From assembly GCF_036688685.1 (NCBI RefSeq), contig NZ_JAQQPS010000019.1, positions 1-64,000 on the forward strand: 64,000 nucleotides of DNA, read 5' to 3'. The first letter of the stretch is position 1, and every line of letters begins with the position of its first letter. A model generated the notes under the pieces. It was not told the DNA's origin and did no database searches. It worked only from the letters and a program-made list of their open reading frames with translations. Positions 41,818 to 50,550 of the stretch are shown piece by piece. The DNA is from JALYUM01 sp036688685. Lineage in GTDB: Bacteria; Pseudomonadota; Gammaproteobacteria; Burkholderiales; Burkholderiaceae_D. The position numbers and the translations under genes were made by a program.

Positions 41818-43464
41818 TTAGCCCAGCGGCGCGCGCTGCTCCAGCGCGCGCCACTGCACCTTGCCGGTCGCCGACTTGGGCAAGGTGCGACAGAATTCCA
41901 CCACGCGCGGGCACTTGTAGGCGGCCATGTTGTCATGCGCCCAGTCGATGATGTCCTGCGCACTCACCTGCCCCATCCCATCCTTGAGCGCGACCACCGC
42001 TTTCACGCTCTCGCCGCGACGCGCATCGATGCACGCCACCACGCACACCTCGCGGATCGCCGGATGGCGGTACATCAGCGCCTCCACTTCGGCCGGCCAG
42101 ACTTTATAGCCGGCCGCGTTGATCATCCGTTTGAGCCGGTCCACCATGAAAAAATAGCCGTCGTCGTCGACGCGGGCCAGGTCGCCGGTGCGCAGGTAAC
42201 GCTTGCCGTCGAGGGTGACGAAGGCCTCGGCAGTGGCCGCTGGATTGTTCCAGTAGCCGCGCATGAGCTGCGGCCCGTGCACCACGATCTCCCCCACCAG
42301 ACCGGGCGCCAGTTCGGTCAGCGCTTCGGGGTCGACCACGCGCGCATCGACATCCTGGATCGGGATGCCCAGGCACTGCCGCTTCGGCTTGTGCACCGGG
42401 TTGACGTGGGTCGGCGCGATGGTCTCCGACATGCCATAGCCCTCCACGTAGGGGATGCCGAGCAGGTCCTGCAGCTTGGCGGCGATTACATCCGGCATGG
42501 CGGCGCCGCCGCCGCTGATGCGCGTGAGGCTGGACAGATCGTAGAGGTCGATGCGCGGGCTCGATAGCAGGTCAACCACCATCGTCGAAATCAGCTGCAC
42601 GGCGTTGACATGGTGCCGGCGGATCAATTCGGCCGCGGTATCGCGGTCCCAGCGCGCCATCAGCACAATGGTCGCGCCGCTGAAGATGGGCCCGTTCATC
42701 CCGCCCTGCATGCCGGTCACATGAAACAGCGGCAGCACCGACAGCGCGATCACATCCTGCTGTGCGCCGAACCACTGCACGCCGGCCAGCGCGTTGTACA
42801 TGACACTGGCGTGCGTGTGCATGCAGCCTTTCGGGTGGCCGGTGGTGCCGGAGGTGTAGGGCATGACGCACAGGTCGCCGGGACCGGCCGTCATCGGCCC
42901 GGGCGCGGGCGCACAGGCGAGGATGTCAGACCAGAGGGCAACGCCGTCTCCGGTGATCCGTTCGCGCGGCGCGGCAACCTGCGCCGGCACGTTCAAGTCG
43001 GTCGGCACCGTGAGGTAGTCGGCATACGCCGCCACCACGATATGGCGCAGGCCAAGCTGCGTCACCTGGGGATACAAGTCCTGCGCGGTGATGATCGTGG
43101 TGGCGCCGGTGTCAGTAACGTAGTGGCGCAGTTCTTCGGCCAGGTTCATCGGGTTGACCGGCACCACCACCGCGTTGGCGCGCAGGATCGCATAGTAGGC
43201 CAGCATGAACTGCGGACTGTTTTGCAGATAGAGCAGCACGCGCTCGCCGGCCTGGACGCCGCAGGTACCTTGCAGATAGCCGGCCAGGCGCTCGGCCTGG
43301 TCGAAAAAGGCGGCGTAGCTGATCGGGGTGTCGTAGAAGATTGCCAGCGGCTTGTCCGGATAGCGGCGCGCCGCCACTTCCAGGTTGTAGAACAGGTTCG
43401 TTTGCGGAACCGTCAGGTGGTGTGGCACGCCAGGCGGCCAGGATGCGTGGTGGGGTGCAAGCAT
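41818..43464 (-). CDS. AMP-forming long-chain acyl-CoA ligase-like enzyme
   Basis: Product of 548 residues. Adenylate-forming motifs: YTSGTTGHPKGCMHTH (P-loop), GYGMSET (A5), YLRTGDLARVDDDGYFFMVDRLKRMI (A7-A8) and PKSATGKVQWR near the end (A10 Lys). It activates a carboxylic acid to its CoA thioester. Family is certain; chain length or aromatic nature of the acid is not. It is near a thioesterase and the acyl-CoA cluster at 54.5-61.5 kb but is not in the same operon. Confidence 0.93.
   Translation of the reverse strand: MLAPHHASWPPGVPHHLTVPQTNLFYNLEVAARRYPDKPLAIFYDTPISYAAFFDQAERLAGYLQGTCGVQAGERVLLYLQNSPQFMLAYYAILRANAVVVPVNPMNLAEELRHYVTDTGATTIITAQDLYPQVTQLGLRHIVVAAYADYLTVPTDLNVPAQVAAPRERITGDGVALWSDILACAPAPGPMTAGPGDLCVMPYTSGTTGHPKGCMHTHASVMYNALAGVQWFGAQQDVIALSVLPLFHVTGMQGGMNGPIFSGATIVLMARWDRDTAAELIRRHHVNAVQLISTMVVDLLSSPRIDLYDLSSLTRISGGGAAMPDVIAAKLQDLLGIPYVEGYGMSETIAPTHVNPVHKPKRQCLGIPIQDVDARVVDPEALTELAPGLVGEIVVHGPQLMRGYWNNPAATAEAFVTLDGKRYLRTGDLARVDDDGYFFMVDRLKRMINAAGYKVWPAEVEALMYRHPAIREVCVVACIDARRGESVKAVVALKDGMGQVSAQDIIDWAHDNMAAYKCPRVVEFCRTLPKSATGKVQWRALEQRAPLG
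41828..41852. terminator. Perfect 11-bp hairpin after the porin gene
   Basis: GGCGCGCGCTG (41828-41838) and CAGCGCGCGCC (41842-41852) flank a 3-nt loop. It begins 11 bp after the porin stop and lies inside the last codons of the convergent CoA ligase gene. No T-tract follows, so termination would rely on the GC stem or Rho. Confidence 0.45.
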
Positions 43465-43581
43465 GAGAGCGCGCTCCAGTCGACTGCAATGCGAAACCGC
43501 GTTTTATTCTAGCAGCGATAATAGGGGCAGTAAATGCCAATTCCTTGACATATGCCGGCCGGGTGTTTTACTTTGCAAAAC

Positions 43582-44040
43582 ATGGACAATAAAATCGAAT
43601 CGGATGATCCCGCGCTGCCGCCAGGCTTCGAGCGTCTGCGCCGCGGCGGGCCGTTCATGGCGGGTCTCGGACCGCTGTACTGCCGCCGCAGCGACGGGCA
43701 CATCGTCATCGCGCTGCGCATCGACGCGCGCCACACGAATATGCGCGGTATCGCGCATGGCGGCATGCTGGCCACGCTAGCCGACGGCGCGCTCGGCATC
43801 GGTCTCACCTTGGCCTGCGACGACAAGCTGTCGTTCGTGACGGTCAACCTGAGTACCGATTTCGTTGCGGCGGCGCGGCCCGGCGATTGGGTCGAGGCGC
43901 ATATCGACATCCAGCGCGTGGGCAAGCGGATGGCGTTCGCGAACTGCTATTTGCTGGTGGGGGAAGAACGGATCTTGCGGGCCAGCGGCGTGTTTGCGGT
44001 AATGGCGCCGCTGACCGCCGCGCAACTGGCGGCGGGGTAA
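43582..44040 (+). CDS. PaaI-type hotdog-fold thioesterase
   Basis: Product of 152 residues from ATG 43582; an in-frame ATG 30 nt earlier is possible and neither has a strong ribosome site. Hotdog thioesterase block NMRGIAHGGMLATLADGALGIG with the catalytic-loop His-Gly-Gly and Asp, then FVTVNLSTDFVAAARPGDWVEA. It hydrolyses acyl-CoAs, often aromatic or medium-chain. Divergent from the ligase gene by 117 bp; the two probably balance the same CoA pool. Confidence 0.88.
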   Translation: MDNKIESDDPALPPGFERLRRGGPFMAGLGPLYCRRSDGHIVIALRIDARHTNMRGIAHGGMLATLADGALGIGLTLACDDKLSFVTVNLSTDFVAAARPGDWVEAHIDIQRVGKRMAFANCYLLVGEERILRASGVFAVMAPLTAAQLAAG

Positions 44041-44175
44041 GCACATTTTTGTCACTACCTGTAGCGGCTCGCCCTTGAAATGGGCGGTGCTCGCATGGAC
44101 GCGTTTTACGGCGCAGATAAAGTGCAAACGACGGAAAGCCATCCTCACGCCGCCTGCAAATGAAAACCACGCCGA

Positions 44176-44217
44176 TGCTGACAGGCCGCTTCCGACCCAG
44201 GCAGTGTAAAAACGCAA
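44176..44217. repeat. Decayed dispersed sequence shared with 11.9 kb
   Basis: The string gtgtaaaaacgcaa (44204-44217) is identical to 11881-11894, and the preceding bases are similar in both (reverse-complement reading: TTGCGTTTTTACAC, one variable base, GCCTG, then a GGAA/GAAT-like and GGCC-containing stretch). Both copies lie in geneless intergenic DNA. The rest of 44041-44258 holds no gene I can support. Confidence 0.35.
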
Positions 44218-44258
44218 AAACGATGCAGAGCAGATATGGCGCCATCAGAGGCGCAGCG

Positions 44259-44744
44259 CTATTCCTCCAGGTAGATCGTCGCCTGTCGCAGCAGCAGTTT
44301 CCAAGTGCCCGACGCATCGCTCCAGATTTCCGTAGTACGGCGGCGCAACTGCTTGCCGGCCATCTTGGCATGGCCCTGGGGCTTGAGGCTTTCCTCCCCC
44401 ATCAGCACGACCTGGTGTTCGCCCATGCGAGCCGCATATTCGACGGCGCGATCCAGGCTGGCGTAATCAATCAAGCCCGTTTTCAGGTTGGCGACTGCAT
44501 CGCGCTTGCGGGCAATCTTGTTGTAGGGGTTGTTTACCACGGCCTCGTCGTCGAACATGCTCTCGAACACCGCCACGTTCTTGCCCAGAATCGCCTGGTC
44601 GAAGCGTTCGGTCGCTTTCAGGGCAGACGCAATTTTCGGAATCTTGACCGCCTGCTCTGCCTGCGGGGTTGTGGCTACCCACGCCGCATGCGCGGGCAGA
44701 ACCAGGCTACACAACAGGATAAACAGCGCGTTCTGAGCTTGCAT
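44259..44744 (-). CDS. Secreted SnoaL/DUF4440-like protein
   Basis: Product of 161 residues with a signal peptide MQAQNALFILLCSLVLPAHA. The NTF2-like body includes FESMFDDEAVVNNPYNKIARKRDAVANLK, EYAARMGEHQVVLMGEESLKP and WKLLLRQATIYLEE. Members of this fold bind or isomerise small molecules; a periplasmic role is inferred from the signal peptide. No operon partner. Confidence 0.8.
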   Translation of the reverse strand: MQAQNALFILLCSLVLPAHAAWVATTPQAEQAVKIPKIASALKATERFDQAILGKNVAVFESMFDDEAVVNNPYNKIARKRDAVANLKTGLIDYASLDRAVEYAARMGEHQVVLMGEESLKPQGHAKMAGKQLRRRTTEIWSDASGTWKLLLRQATIYLEE

Positions 44745-44892
44745 GGTCAGATTCCTCGTTGAGATGGCGGTTCAGACGGGTGGCAGCGCCGGCCCGGCCA
44801 GTCTGACCATCATACGCGCTTGGCACCGGCAGAGACGCCGCCGTTTGCAATTGGCGCAAGCGGCGCAAATCGTCCATTGAAGCAAATTTGCC

Positions 44893-45160
44893 GTGTGTTC
44901 TGAAGTAATATGGCGGCGCAAGCTTGTCCGGGCCGACTGCGTGAAGGCGTTGCCTGGACAAATCGACCCCGGTTGTGAAATTGGCATGGCAGCATGCAGC
45001 GGTGCCCATCACTGGGCCCGCCCGCTGCAGTCACACGGCTTTACGGTCAAACTGATTGCGCCCCATTTCGTCAACCGTACGTCATGAGTAATAAAACAGG
45101 TCGAACCGGCGCTGACAGAACCCGAGAATGTCTGAGGCGTCCAAGTCCGTCAAAACGGAT
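44893..45160 (+). pseudogene. IS110-family transposase fragment, frameshifted
   Basis: The reading frame to 45087 encodes KLVRADCVKALPGQ and then GMAACSGAHHWARPLQSHGF and VKLIAPHFV, the N-terminal RNase-H-like DEDD domain of IS110 transposases (M-E-A-C-S-G-A-H-H-W-A-R, with E changed to A). At about 45074 the frame is lost by one base; the next frame continues with PYVMSNKTGRTGADRTRECLRRPS, the expected downstream block. The C-terminal half and ends are absent, so this is an inactive remnant. Confidence 0.75.
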
Positions 45161-45182
45161 ATTCAGCTTTGTGTCGAGCCAC

Positions 45183-45299
45183 CTATGATTTTTCCGCAGC
45201 ATCAGCACAAAGCTTCTTGAACAACACTATGTCGAAATAGCCAACGTGCACCGTGCCAACTAAGGCAAGCACGACAATGCCTATAAATATCATCATCAT
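45183..45299 (-). CDS. Small hydrophobic ORF (38 residues), uncertain
   Basis: Starts at a run of three ATG codons and encodes MMMIFIGIVVLALVGTVHVG then YFDIVLFKKLCADAAEKS: one membrane helix followed by a charged tail. No good ribosome site. It lies in an AT-richer stretch beside the IS110 remnant, with two more short hydrophobic ORFs upstream on the same strand. Unknown, possibly decayed mobile-element cargo. Confidence 0.25.
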   Translation of the reverse strand: MMMIFIGIVVLALVGTVHVGYFDIVLFKKLCADAAEKS

Positions 45300-45383
45300 A
45301 TCTATTTATCATTTTTTAAAGGTACGGTTTTGGCCGAATCTCGCCGCTCGCTGCCCAGGGCAGCTGCGACCATTAACGAATGG

Positions 45384-45542
45384 TCATGCGTTGTCAACCG
45401 CCGAGCTTTGGCCCAACTTTGATTCTACTTTGCGAACTCGTGCACCTAATGCGACTACAGGCGTTTGTGACAAAAAAATGATGCCGATAGCGAATGCAAA
45501 AATTGCAAGCGTGGACATCTCGCCCTCAATGCGCTGACCCAC
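45384..45542 (-). CDS. Small membrane-anchored ORF (52 residues), uncertain
   Basis: Using GTG 45542, which follows the preceding small ORF's TAG directly with GGGGG a few nt upstream, the peptide is MGQRIEGE followed by MSTLAIFAFAIGIIFLSQTP and a basic tail (VVALGARVRKVESKLGQSS). An internal ATG at 45518 is an alternative. One membrane helix plus a short coiled-coil-like end. Not recognised. Confidence 0.3.
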   Translation of the reverse strand: MGQRIEGEMSTLAIFAFAIGIIFLSQTPVVALGARVRKVESKLGQSSAVDNA

Positions 45543-45602
45543 CTAACTACCCCCAAGGCCCATCAAAAAAGCGCCCACCGCAATCATAAGTTTGGAAAAC
45601 AT
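45543..45602 (-). CDS. Very short hydrophobic ORF (19 residues), uncertain
   Basis: MFSKLMIAVGAFLMGLGGS then TAG, whose last base abuts the GTG of the next small ORF. The arrangement looks like translational coupling, but length and lack of similarity make it doubtful. Confidence 0.18.
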   Translation of the reverse strand: MFSKLMIAVGAFLMGLGGS

Positions 45603-46033
45603 GAAATCCCTATAGTGGTTATAGTCGACCAAGCAGTATAGTTTAGGCAACTAAGCTGTGTCGATATCGATTTGTGCGAATGACTGGTTTTGGATGAAAG
45701 CGGAAGTGGGCCGTGAGCCATTGCACCGGTCAGCTACACGCGTGCGAGGCCCCGCCATCGAGGCAATTTTCGTGTTTTATAAGGGTTGGTACAGCAATGG
45801 CAAGACATCATCGCCCGATTGTCCAGACCCAAACGAGATAATGTCCACGGCCTTCGGGTGCTTGCAGTTAACGCGAGTAAGTCACGACACAATGCGAGCC
45901 GACGCCGACGATTGCAAGCGCATTTGCCGATAGCGCGGGCGCCAGTTCATTTGCAGGTAATGCAAGCCGAAAACGGCATCGAACGCGAGTCCGTTCCTTT
46001 TTCAAACGCCGCCGTTACAATGCTCCGCAAAAC
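45603..46033. other. Geneless stretch
   Basis: No supported coding region, RNA gene or element. Plus-strand open frames here have no recognisable motifs and use codons unlike the neighbours. It ends at a degenerate copy of the dispersed palindromic repeat. Confidence 0.35.
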
Positions 46034-46073
46034 CGTCACCCCGGCGAAAGTCGGGGCCGATACTGTGCTTGCG
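46034..46073. repeat. Degenerate half-copy of the dispersed palindromic repeat
   Basis: Starts CGTCACCCCGGCGAAAG and continues GGGGCCGATA, then TGCTTGCG, closely matching the left part of the full copy at 59249-59338. The palindrome is imperfect here, as expected of a decayed copy. It lies downstream of the IclR gene. Confidence 0.55.
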
Positions 46074-46129
46074 TTGATGCGGCGTTGGCGGCTTTCAGGA
46101 CGTTGGCGGCAAGCGCGTTGCGCGCAATC

Positions 46130-46936
46130 TTACGACTCAAGCCGCTTCGCGATCTCGAGCAGGCGCGGCCTGGCCTCGTCCAGCAAGAACTGCTGCGACA
46201 CGCTCGACGCCGGCCCGCCGCAGTTAATCGACATCAGCTGGCTGCCGCCGATCGGATAGAACCCCACCGCGATGCCATTCACGTCCTTTTGCCACTCGCC
46301 GAACGAGGTCGCGCAGCCGAACTGCTCGTAATCCTTCAAACCCTTGGCCAGTGCATCGCGCATGGCAGTGTAGGCCAGTTCGTCGAGCTCCTGGCTGCGG
46401 CTGAGGATCTCCTTGCGTTCCTGCTCGCCCGCCTTGACCAGGTAGGCGCGCCCGATCGCCGAGGCAGCCAGCGGCATGCGCGAGCCGACCTGCAGCGACA
46501 GCGACAACGCGGCCGTGCTGCGGCACACCTCGACGTAGATCATCGACAGGCGGTCGCGCACCGCGATCGACACCGTGGTGCCAGAAAAATCGGCCAGTTC
46601 CTGCATCATCGGGCGCGCCATCTGGCGGATATCCAGGCGCGCCAGCATCGAGCTGCCCAGCGCCAGCGTGGCGGTGCCAAGGGTGAACTTGCCGCCCGCC
46701 TCCACCTGCAGCAGATAGCCCAGGCGCGTGAGCGTGTAGGTAAACCGCGTGACGGTGGACTTGGGTAGGCCGCAGCGTTCGGCGATCTGCTGGTTCGACA
46801 GGCTTTTGTCCGCAGCACGGAAGCAGGCCAGCACTTCCAGCCCGCGCGCCAGCGCCGTGATGAAGTAGCGCTCCTCGTTGCTGCGCGCCAGATCGGCGGG
46901 CGCGGAGCCTTCCTGATTGATGTCGCTATCTTGCAT
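46130..46936 (-). CDS. IclR-family regulator (PcaR/PobR-like) of the first Liv cluster
   Basis: Product of 268 residues. HTH: FITALARGLEVLACF, NQQIAERCGLPKSTVTRFTYTLTRLGYL; effector domain: ISIAVRDRLSMIYVE-type segment (VSIAVRDRLSMIYVEVCRS), PLAASAIGRAYL, and the C-terminal GIAVGFYPIGGSQLMSINCGGPA. This subgroup controls uptake or degradation of aromatic and other carboxylic acids. Divergent from livHMGF across 259 bp containing an 8-bp palindrome. Confidence 0.92.
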   Translation of the reverse strand: MQDSDINQEGSAPADLARSNEERYFITALARGLEVLACFRAADKSLSNQQIAERCGLPKSTVTRFTYTLTRLGYLLQVEAGGKFTLGTATLALGSSMLARLDIRQMARPMMQELADFSGTTVSIAVRDRLSMIYVEVCRSTAALSLSLQVGSRMPLAASAIGRAYLVKAGEQERKEILSRSQELDELAYTAMRDALAKGLKDYEQFGCATSFGEWQKDVNGIAVGFYPIGGSQLMSINCGGPASSVSQQFLLDEARPRLLEIAKRLES

Positions 46937-47054
46937 AAATTACCTTATAGTCCATAAACACGGCGCCCCGCCACCAAGACGATCACGCGCGCAAATCGTT
47001 GCCGTGCACACCAAAATATCGTATTCTTTTTCCAAGTTCCATTTTACATGGCTT

Positions 47055-47073
47055 GGTTTTGCTTGGCAAAACC
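47055..47073. promoter_or_regulatory. Palindrome GGTTTTGC-TTG-GCAAAACC, probable IclR operator
   Basis: A perfect 8-bp inverted repeat with a 3-bp centre lies between the divergent IclR gene and the liv operon. The form (N-GC, 3-bp spacer, GC-N) parallels the TTTCGC-N3-GCGAAA sites beside the second IclR gene, which supports a role as an IclR-family binding site. Confidence 0.5.
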
Positions 47074-47195
47074 CATCTCAGGTCAAGGAGACGTCCCCAC
47101 CGCGCACCATAAGCGTATTCGACAGGAAACACCGCGGCACAGACCGCTTCCACCGGATACAGGAAGTACCCATAAAAACCAATGGAGACAAGACC

Positions 47196-48059
47196 TTGGA
47201 ACTTTTTTTTCAGCAGTTACTCAACGGGCTGACGCTGGGCGGCGTCTATAGCCTGGTGGCGCTTGGCCTCACCCTCGTCTACGGGATTTTGCACGTGCCC
47301 AATTTTGCGCATGGTGCGTTCTACATGGCCGGCGCCTTTGTCGCGTTTTACCTGATCAGCAGCCAGGGCCTGAATTACTGGGTGGCCATGGCTGGCGCCG
47401 CGGCGGCGGTCGCGCTCATCGCCGTGCTGTCCGAACGGCTGGTGTTCCACCCCCTGCGCAATGCGCCCTACCTGCACCACATGATCGCATCGATCGGCAT
47501 CCTGCTGTTTCTCGAGTCCGGGGCGCAGGCACTGTGGGGCGCCGACTTCCACCGCCTGCAGACGCCCTACAACAACATCATCGAACTGGCTGGACTGACC
47601 CTGCCGGCCCAGCGCGTGCTGATCATCGTCGCCGCGTTCGTGCTGGTCGGATTGCTGCAACTGTTCCTGAAAAAAACCATCGTTGGTGCGACCATCGTGG
47701 CCATGGCGCAGAGCCGCGACGGCGCCGCGCTGGTCGGCATCGACGCCAACCGCGTGGCCATGCTGACGTTTGCCATCTCCGGCGCGCTGGCCGGCATGGC
47801 GGCGGTGTTGTATGCGCCGATCAACCTTGTCTACACCTCGATGGGCAGCCTGGTGATCACGAAGGCCTTCGTCATTATCGTCCTGGGCGGCATGGGCAGC
47901 GTGCCCGGCGCAATTGCCGGTGGCCTGATCATCGGCTTTGCCGAAGCGTTTGGCGCCTTTTATATTTCGACCGACTACAAGGACATCATCGCCTTCGTGC
48001 TGCTGGTGGTGATCCTGTCGTTCAAGCCCGAAGGCCTGTTCAGCAAGGGGGCGCGCTGA
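47196..48059 (+). CDS. livH: Branched-chain/organic-acid ABC permease LivH-like
   Basis: Product of 287 residues using TTG 47196 as start: GGAG lies 8 nt upstream and the protein then begins (M)ELFFQQLLNGLTLGGVYSLVALG, like other LivH. There is no in-frame ATG until far upstream. About eight membrane helices, with NFAHGAFYMAGAFVAF and GLIIGFAEAFGAFY as family blocks and an EAA-like region near AMAQSRDGAALVGID. Together with LivM it forms the channel of a HAAT importer. Confidence 0.93.
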   Translation: MELFFQQLLNGLTLGGVYSLVALGLTLVYGILHVPNFAHGAFYMAGAFVAFYLISSQGLNYWVAMAGAAAAVALIAVLSERLVFHPLRNAPYLHHMIASIGILLFLESGAQALWGADFHRLQTPYNNIIELAGLTLPAQRVLIIVAAFVLVGLLQLFLKKTIVGATIVAMAQSRDGAALVGIDANRVAMLTFAISGALAGMAAVLYAPINLVYTSMGSLVITKAFVIIVLGGMGSVPGAIAGGLIIGFAEAFGAFYISTDYKDIIAFVLLVVILSFKPEGLFSKGAR

Positions 48060-49054
48060 TGCGGCTGTCCCCACAACTCGGCTGGAGCGCCCTGCTCCTG
48101 GGCGCGCTCGCCTTTCCTTACCTGGCCGGCAACGACTACCACCTGACCGTGATGTCGACCGCCTATATCTACGCCATCGCCACCGTCGGCCTGAACCTGA
48201 TCACCGGTTACACCGGCCAGTTCAACCTGGCCCACAGCGGCTTCATGGCGGTGGGCGCCTACACGGTCGGCATCCTGACGGTGGACCATGGCTGGCCATT
48301 CTGGCCGGCGTTCGCGCTGTCCGGCGTGGTCGCTGCCATCCTTGGCCTGTTCGTCGGGCTGGTGTCGCTGCGCCTGAAAAGCCATTTCTTTTCGATCTTT
48401 ACGCTGTGCGTCGGCTACATCATGTTCCTGCTGATCGAGAAATGGGAAAGCCTCACCCACGGCACGGTCGGCATCATCGGCATCCCGGCGCCGGGCGCCA
48501 TCGGGCCTCTCGACTTTACCGAAGCGCGCCCGCTGTATTACCTGGTGCTGTTCTTCCTGGTGGCCAGCCTGTGGATCATGCACCGCATCGTCCACTCGCT
48601 GCTGGGTCGCACCTTCGTCGCGATCCGGAATGGCGACCACCTGGCAGAGGCGCTCGGCATCAACCTGATGCGCAATAAACTGCTGGCCTTCATGCTGTCG
48701 GTGTTCTTTGCCGGCCTGGCCGGCGGCCTGTACGCGGGCTATGTGCGCTTTCTCGGCCCAGGGATTGCCGGCGTCGAGCATACCTTCGACATGACCATGT
48801 ACATGCTGGTCGGCGGCATTGGCACCCTGCTCGGGCCGTTGCTGGGCGCGATTGCCGTGCCGTGGCTGACGCAGTACCTTCAAGTGCTGCAGGATTATCG
48901 CTTCGTCGTCTTCGGGCCGCTGCTGGTGGTCCTGGTGATCTTCGTGCCGCACGGCGTGGTGGGGTCGTGGCTGCGCTGGCGCCGGCGCCGCGTGGCGCCA
49001 GCGAGCCCGGTGCCGGCAGCAAGCCAGGAAGGAGCGCGCCATGCTCGCGGTTAG
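48059..49054 (+). CDS. livM: LivM-like ABC permease
   Basis: Product of 331 residues; its ATG overlaps the livH stop (TGATG). About ten membrane helices, with GYTGQFNLAHSGFMAVGAYT and the cytosolic loop AIRNGDHLAEALGINLMRNKLLAF contacting the ATPases. Second permease of the importer. Its C-terminus is basic (RWRRRRVAPASPVP) and overlaps livG by 14 bp. Confidence 0.94.
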   Translation: MRLSPQLGWSALLLGALAFPYLAGNDYHLTVMSTAYIYAIATVGLNLITGYTGQFNLAHSGFMAVGAYTVGILTVDHGWPFWPAFALSGVVAAILGLFVGLVSLRLKSHFFSIFTLCVGYIMFLLIEKWESLTHGTVGIIGIPAPGAIGPLDFTEARPLYYLVLFFLVASLWIMHRIVHSLLGRTFVAIRNGDHLAEALGINLMRNKLLAFMLSVFFAGLAGGLYAGYVRFLGPGIAGVEHTFDMTMYMLVGGIGTLLGPLLGAIAVPWLTQYLQVLQDYRFVVFGPLLVVLVIFVPHGVVGSWLRWRRRRVAPASPVPAASQEGARHARG

Positions 49055-49805
49055 CAAGCTCACGCGCCAGTTCGGCGGCCTGAAAGCCGTGAACGACGTC
49101 AGCATCGATTTCGAGCGGGGCGCGATCAATGCCATCATCGGCCCGAACGGCGCCGGCAAGACCACATTTTTTAATCTGATCAGCGGCGCACTGGCGCCCA
49201 GCTCGGGGCACATCGTCTTCAACGGCCAGGACGTGACGGGCCTGCGCGCCGACCAGGTGGCGCGCCTGGGCGTGGCGCGCACCTTCCAGAGCACCACGCT
49301 GTTCGACAGCGCCACGGTGCTGGACAACCTGATCGTCGGCCACCGCCTGCGCACGCGCGCCAATCTGGTGGACGTGATCCTGGGGACGCAAAGGCTGCGC
49401 GATGAGGAACGAATCTGCCGCGCCAAGGCGCGTGCGGCGCTCGACTTCGTGGGGCTGGCGCACCTCGAGCAGCGCATCGCCGGCGACATTTCGCAGGAAG
49501 AAAGGAAACGCGTCGCCTTCGCGCTGGCCCTGGCCACCGACCCGGTGCTGCTGCTGCTCGATGAGCCGGCCGGCGGCGTGAATCCCGAAGAAACCGCGGG
49601 TCTGGCCGCGCTGATCCGCAAGATGGCCGACAGCGGCCTGACCATCTGCCTGATCGAACACAAGATGGACATGATCATGAACCTGGCCGACAAGATCCTG
49701 GTGCTGAACTATGGTGAAAAGATCGCCGAAGGCACGCCTGCCGACATCCGCGCCAACCCGGCGGTCATCGAAGCCTACCTGGGGAGCGAACATGCTCACG
49801 CTTGA
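49041..49805 (+). CDS. livG: LivG-like ABC ATPase
   Basis: Product of 254 residues. Walker A GPNGAGKTT; a signature region ISQEERKRVAFALAL in which the usual LSGGQ is replaced by ISQEE, noteworthy but seen in some LivG; Walker B LLLLDEPAGGVN; H-loop LIEHKMD. Dimerises with LivF to power transport. Overlaps livF by 14 bp. Confidence 0.94.
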   Translation: MLAVSKLTRQFGGLKAVNDVSIDFERGAINAIIGPNGAGKTTFFNLISGALAPSSGHIVFNGQDVTGLRADQVARLGVARTFQSTTLFDSATVLDNLIVGHRLRTRANLVDVILGTQRLRDEERICRAKARAALDFVGLAHLEQRIAGDISQEERKRVAFALALATDPVLLLLDEPAGGVNPEETAGLAALIRKMADSGLTICLIEHKMDMIMNLADKILVLNYGEKIAEGTPADIRANPAVIEAYLGSEHAHA

Positions 49806-50499
49806 GAATGTATCGCTGTCGTACGGCAGCTTCCGGGCGCTCGACAAGGTCACCCTGCACGCGCGCGAAGGCGAACTGGTGGTGCTGCTCGGGTCGAACG
49901 GTGCCGGCAAAAGTTCGCTGTTTCTCACCATGAGCGGCTTGCACAAGGCCGCCGCCGGCAGCATCCGCTTTGGCGCGCAGGAACTCACGGGGCGCAAACC
50001 GTCGCAAATCGTCGCCGACGGGCTGGTGCACTGCCCAGAGGGCCGCAAACTGTTTCCCGGCATGTCGGTGCTGAAGAATTTGCTCCTGGGTGCCTACGTG
50101 CACCGGCGCGACCAGGCCGGCACCCGCCGCTCGCTCGAGGAAGTGTTTGCGTTGTTCCCCATCCTGGACGAAAAAAAGAACGATGCGGCCGGCTCGCTGT
50201 CCGGCGGCCAGCAGCAGATGGTGGCCCTGGCGCGCGCGCTGATGGGGCGACCGAAAGCGCTGCTGCTCGACGAACCGTCGCTGGGCCTGGCGCCGCTGGT
50301 GGTCAAGCAGATGTTCGAGATCATTGCGCGCATCAACCGGGCCGGCACCACGATCCTGCTGGCCGAACAGAATGCGTACGCGGCGCTGAACATCGCCAGC
50401 CGCGCCTACGTCCTCGAGCAGGGCCGCATCGTGCTTGAAGGCGGACGCGAAGAATTGCTGAACAATGCGCAGGTGCGCAGAGCATATATCGGGGCTTGA
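49792..50499 (+). CDS. livF: LivF-like ABC ATPase
   Basis: Product of 235 residues from ATG 49792. Walker A GSNGAGKSS, signature SLSGGQQQMVALARAL, Walker B LLLDEPSLGLAP, H-loop equivalent ILLAEQN (the LivF-specific Gln replacing His). Partner of LivG. The binding protein gene follows after 51 bp. Confidence 0.95.
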   Translation: MLTLENVSLSYGSFRALDKVTLHAREGELVVLLGSNGAGKSSLFLTMSGLHKAAAGSIRFGAQELTGRKPSQIVADGLVHCPEGRKLFPGMSVLKNLLLGAYVHRRDQAGTRRSLEEVFALFPILDEKKNDAAGSLSGGQQQMVALARALMGRPKALLLDEPSLGLAPLVVKQMFEIIARINRAGTTILLAEQNAYAALNIASRAYVLEQGRIVLEGGREELLNNAQVRRAYIGA

Positions 50500-50550
50500 C
50501 CTTTGGAGCGTAAGACTCCGCATTCGTAGCACAACAATCAGGAGACAACC

